Origin: Methanobrevibacter thaueri
GTDB lineage: Archaea; Methanobacteriota; Methanobacteria; Methanobacteriales; Methanobacteriaceae
Length of the DNA stretch: 64,000 bases
Direction: 5' to 3'
Assembly (NCBI RefSeq): GCF_015062905.1
Contig: NZ_SUTK01000003.1
Location: forward strand, 1-64,000
Part shown: piece by piece, positions 62,188 through 64,000 of the stretch
Layout: each line of letters starts with the position of its first letter
Numbering within the stretch: position 1 is the first letter of the stretch
The notes under the pieces: generated by a model
Told to the model about the DNA's origin: nothing
The model's database searches: none
The model's input: only the letters and a program-made list of their open reading frames with translations
Translations under genes and position numbers: made by a program

Positions 62188-64000
62188 ATGAATAAAAAAT
62201 TTAAGTTTTCTATTGTAATTGCAGTTTATAATGCTGAAGATTATCTTGAAGAAACAGTTAATTCAATTATTAATCAAGATTTGGGCTTTGAAGAAAATGT
62301 TCAGTTAATCCTTGTTGATGATGGCAGCAGTGATAATTCGGGAGAAATTGCATTAAGTTATCAGAAAATATATCCCAATAATGTTATTGCAGTATCAAAA
62401 GAAAATGGAGGCCAATCATCCGCACGGAACTTAGGTTTAAAATATGCCGAAGGGGAATACATTAATTTTTTAGACAGTGATGACAAATTATCTGAAGGAT
62501 CTTTACGTGAAATCTATTCTTTTTTTAAAAATCATGATGTAAATATTATTGCGATTCCACTGGTATTCTTTGATAGAATCACTGGAGATCATACGTTAAA
62601 TGAGAAATTCATATGTGATAAAGTTGTGGATGTTTATAAGGAATTTGATTATCCTCAATTATCTATTGCGTCTTGTTTTATTAAAACAAGTTTATTTGAC
62701 AATTTTAGCTTTGATGAGAGATTCAATATTGGTGAAGATGCCGTTTTAATTAATAAGTTGCTTGTTAATGAAGGTAAGATAGGTTTTGTTAATGATGCTC
62801 AATATTTATATAGGAAACGAAGTGATGCTTCATCAACTATAGATAGCATTAATATTAAAAAAGAATTTTATTTGGATAAAAGTAGATATTTCCACGTTGA
62901 ACTAATCAATTATTGTTTGGAAAAGCTTAATTATGTTCCTAAATTTGTCCAGTATGTTATTGCCCATGATATGCAGTGGTATTATAATGGTTTGGATATA
63001 TGGGATATTCTTACGAAAGAGGAATATGATGTTTTGATGGATGAGATTCATTATGTATTAGGATATATTGATAAAAGCATTATATTAAACCATAATTACA
63101 TGACCAAAGACCAAATGGATTTTTTAATATATTTGAAGAATAATAATGACTTTTCAATTAAAGTGCCTAATAAGAAAAAACTTATATTCATGTCAGGCGA
63201 CCAGGTAATCAATAGAGTTCATAAGCATACTTTAAATATTGACATTGTTGAATTAACTGGAGGGTTTATGAATATTTCCGGTTATTTTGTAAGTTATTGC
63301 GATGATGTTACTCTATCTATTGAAGCTATTAAAAAAGTAGGCGATACTAAAGAAATATATAAGTCCAAATATGTTGAATATCCTACAACACATAGGCATT
63401 TAAACACCTCTATAGGCATTCCTTGGAAATTCTATTATAATTTAGATTTTAAAATTCCGGTTGATGAAAATGAAAACTGTAAGATATCATTCTTTATTAA
63501 TTATAATGAGAATGATAAATCTGTAAAATTCTATCCAAAATTAAAATTGGTGGATTATTGTAATCTGTCTGAGTATTCAAATTACTTCGTGAAGGATAAT
63601 AAAATTGTATTATTCACAGATAATTCGTTCCATATTGTTGATTTTTCATCAAAATTCAGGTTTAAATTAGAAACATTATCTTTATTCAAAATTTTAACTT
63701 CATTGGAACCTTACGATATTTATGCAATATTTATGCATTTGCTTAATTTATGTGTTTATCCTTTATGGAAAAATAGGAAAATATGGTTATTTATTGATCG
63801 TCGTGATTTTGCTGACGATAATGCAAAACATTTATTCAAATATGCGGTTTCCCAGAATGACGGCATTGAAAAATATTTTATTGTTGATAAAAAGTCAAAG
63901 GATTATAAAACGATTAAGAGTATCAGTTCCAAAAATGTCGTAAATTTCGGTTCAATAAAACATAAACTATTGTATTTCTATGCTGAAAAAATAATATCTT
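62188..64000 (+). CDS. GT2 / TagF-type fusion protein (3' truncated by window)
   Basis: The open frame runs from ATG 62188 to the window edge (604 codons visible). The GT2 domain is intact: SIVIAVYNAEDYL, LVDDGSSDNS, SARNLGL, NFLDSDDKL and NIGEDAVL. The beta-sandwich follows with YPTTHR near 398, and the TagF domain begins (WLFIDRRDFADDNAKHLFKYA) before the edge. It is the closest relative of the fusion at 44141 and retains the GED motif which that protein lacks. TATA-like sequences near 62110-62150 give it a promoter; GAGGATTAAC precedes the ATG. Confidence 0.88.
   Translation, partial: MNKKFKFSIVIAVYNAEDYLEETVNSIINQDLGFEENVQLILVDDGSSDNSGEIALSYQKIYPNNVIAVSKENGGQSSARNLGLKYAEGEYINFLDSDDKLSEGSLREIYSFFKNHDVNIIAIPLVFFDRITGDHTLNEKFICDKVVDVYKEFDYPQLSIASCFIKTSLFDNFSFDERFNIGEDAVLINKLLVNEGKIGFVNDAQYLYRKRSDASSTIDSINIKKEFYLDKSRYFHVELINYCLEKLNYVPKFVQYVIAHDMQWYYNGLDIWDILTKEEYDVLMDEIHYVLGYIDKSIILNHNYMTKDQMDFLIYLKNNNDFSIKVPNKKKLIFMSGDQVINRVHKHTLNIDIVELTGGFMNISGYFVSYCDDVTLSIEAIKKVGDTKEIYKSKYVEYPTTHRHLNTSIGIPWKFYYNLDFKIPVDENENCKISFFINYNENDKSVKFYPKLKLVDYCNLSEYSNYFVKDNKIVLFTDNSFHIVDFSSKFRFKLETLSLFKILTSLEPYDIYAIFMHLLNLCVYPLWKNRKIWLFIDRRDFADDNAKHLFKYAVSQNDGIEKYFIVDKKSKDYKTIKSISSKNVVNFGSIKHKLLYFYAEKIIS

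Noticed and set aside
63722..63943. 73-codon frame near the right edge
   Set aside because: It lies inside the truncated GT2/TagF fusion gene in another frame, whose conserved ADDNAKHLF motif is read in the main frame.

Overview
The window is archaeal and almost certainly from a methanogen of the Methanobacteriales, most like Methanobrevibacter. The evidence is very AT-rich intergenic DNA with archaeal TATA boxes, ribosomal protein L40e, geranylgeranylglyceryl-phosphate synthase, HerA/NurA/Mre11/Rad50, the methanogenesis marker MtxX, an archaeal cobamide-dependent-type methionine synthase and class III (pilin-type) signal peptides. Starts are mostly ATG behind GGTGA or AGGAGG sites. No CRISPR array, rRNA or prophage is visible. 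One tRNA gene, tRNA-Ala(GGC), is present.

Positions 1-20,900 form an information-processing and DNA-repair region: L40e, GGGP synthase, nurA-herA, mre11-rad50, a TIR-like (MTH538/DUF1863-type) protein, a Mur-ligase-family enzyme, a secreted protein, a UvrD-type helicase with a RecB-type nuclease (an AddAB-like pair, minus strand), and a large YprA/MrfA-like helicase. The most striking non-coding signal is a ~21-bp sequence, ATTASTTTTCAAATGCTCTC plus a final T (S = G or C). It lies 5-9 bp upstream of the TATA box of all four of these DNA-repair transcription units (1311, 4009, 16461 minus, 16779), and a fifth, weaker copy is at 16544-16565. I saw it nowhere else in the window. It looks like the operator of an undescribed DNA-repair regulon. 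The leader of the UvrD-type gene also contains what looks like the solitary right end (omega-RNA-like hairpins) of an IS200/IS605-family element, placed between promoter and start codon.

Positions 20,900-37,200 carry housekeeping and methanogen-specific genes: hypA-hypB, DUF354, tRNA-Ala, DUF1890/DUF1894 with methionine synthase, CbiF/CobM, two class III signal peptide proteins, a carboxymuconolactone-decarboxylase-family protein, mtxX-uppS-tatD, a zinc-ribbon/HExxH protein, a CDF transporter, a glutathione-peroxidase-family protein and a UspA protein, plus several small unassigned genes.

Positions 37,200-64,000 are a surface-glycan gene cluster. It holds four teichoic-acid-polymerase-like (TagB/TagF, CDP-glycerol glycerophosphotransferase family) proteins, three of them fused to an N-terminal GT2 domain. 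It also holds further GT2 and GT-B glycosyltransferases, a DPM-like transferase with a GtrA flippase-like partner and a DUF2142 membrane protein, three acyltransferase-3 proteins, a UDP-glucose/GDP-mannose dehydrogenase and a GT2-methyltransferase fusion. A polar-amino-acid-type ABC transporter operon and a zinc-ribbon membrane protein interrupt the cluster. Together the genes suggest synthesis of a phosphodiester-linked, acylated and possibly methyl-capped glycopolymer on a pseudomurein cell. The last gene runs off the right edge.
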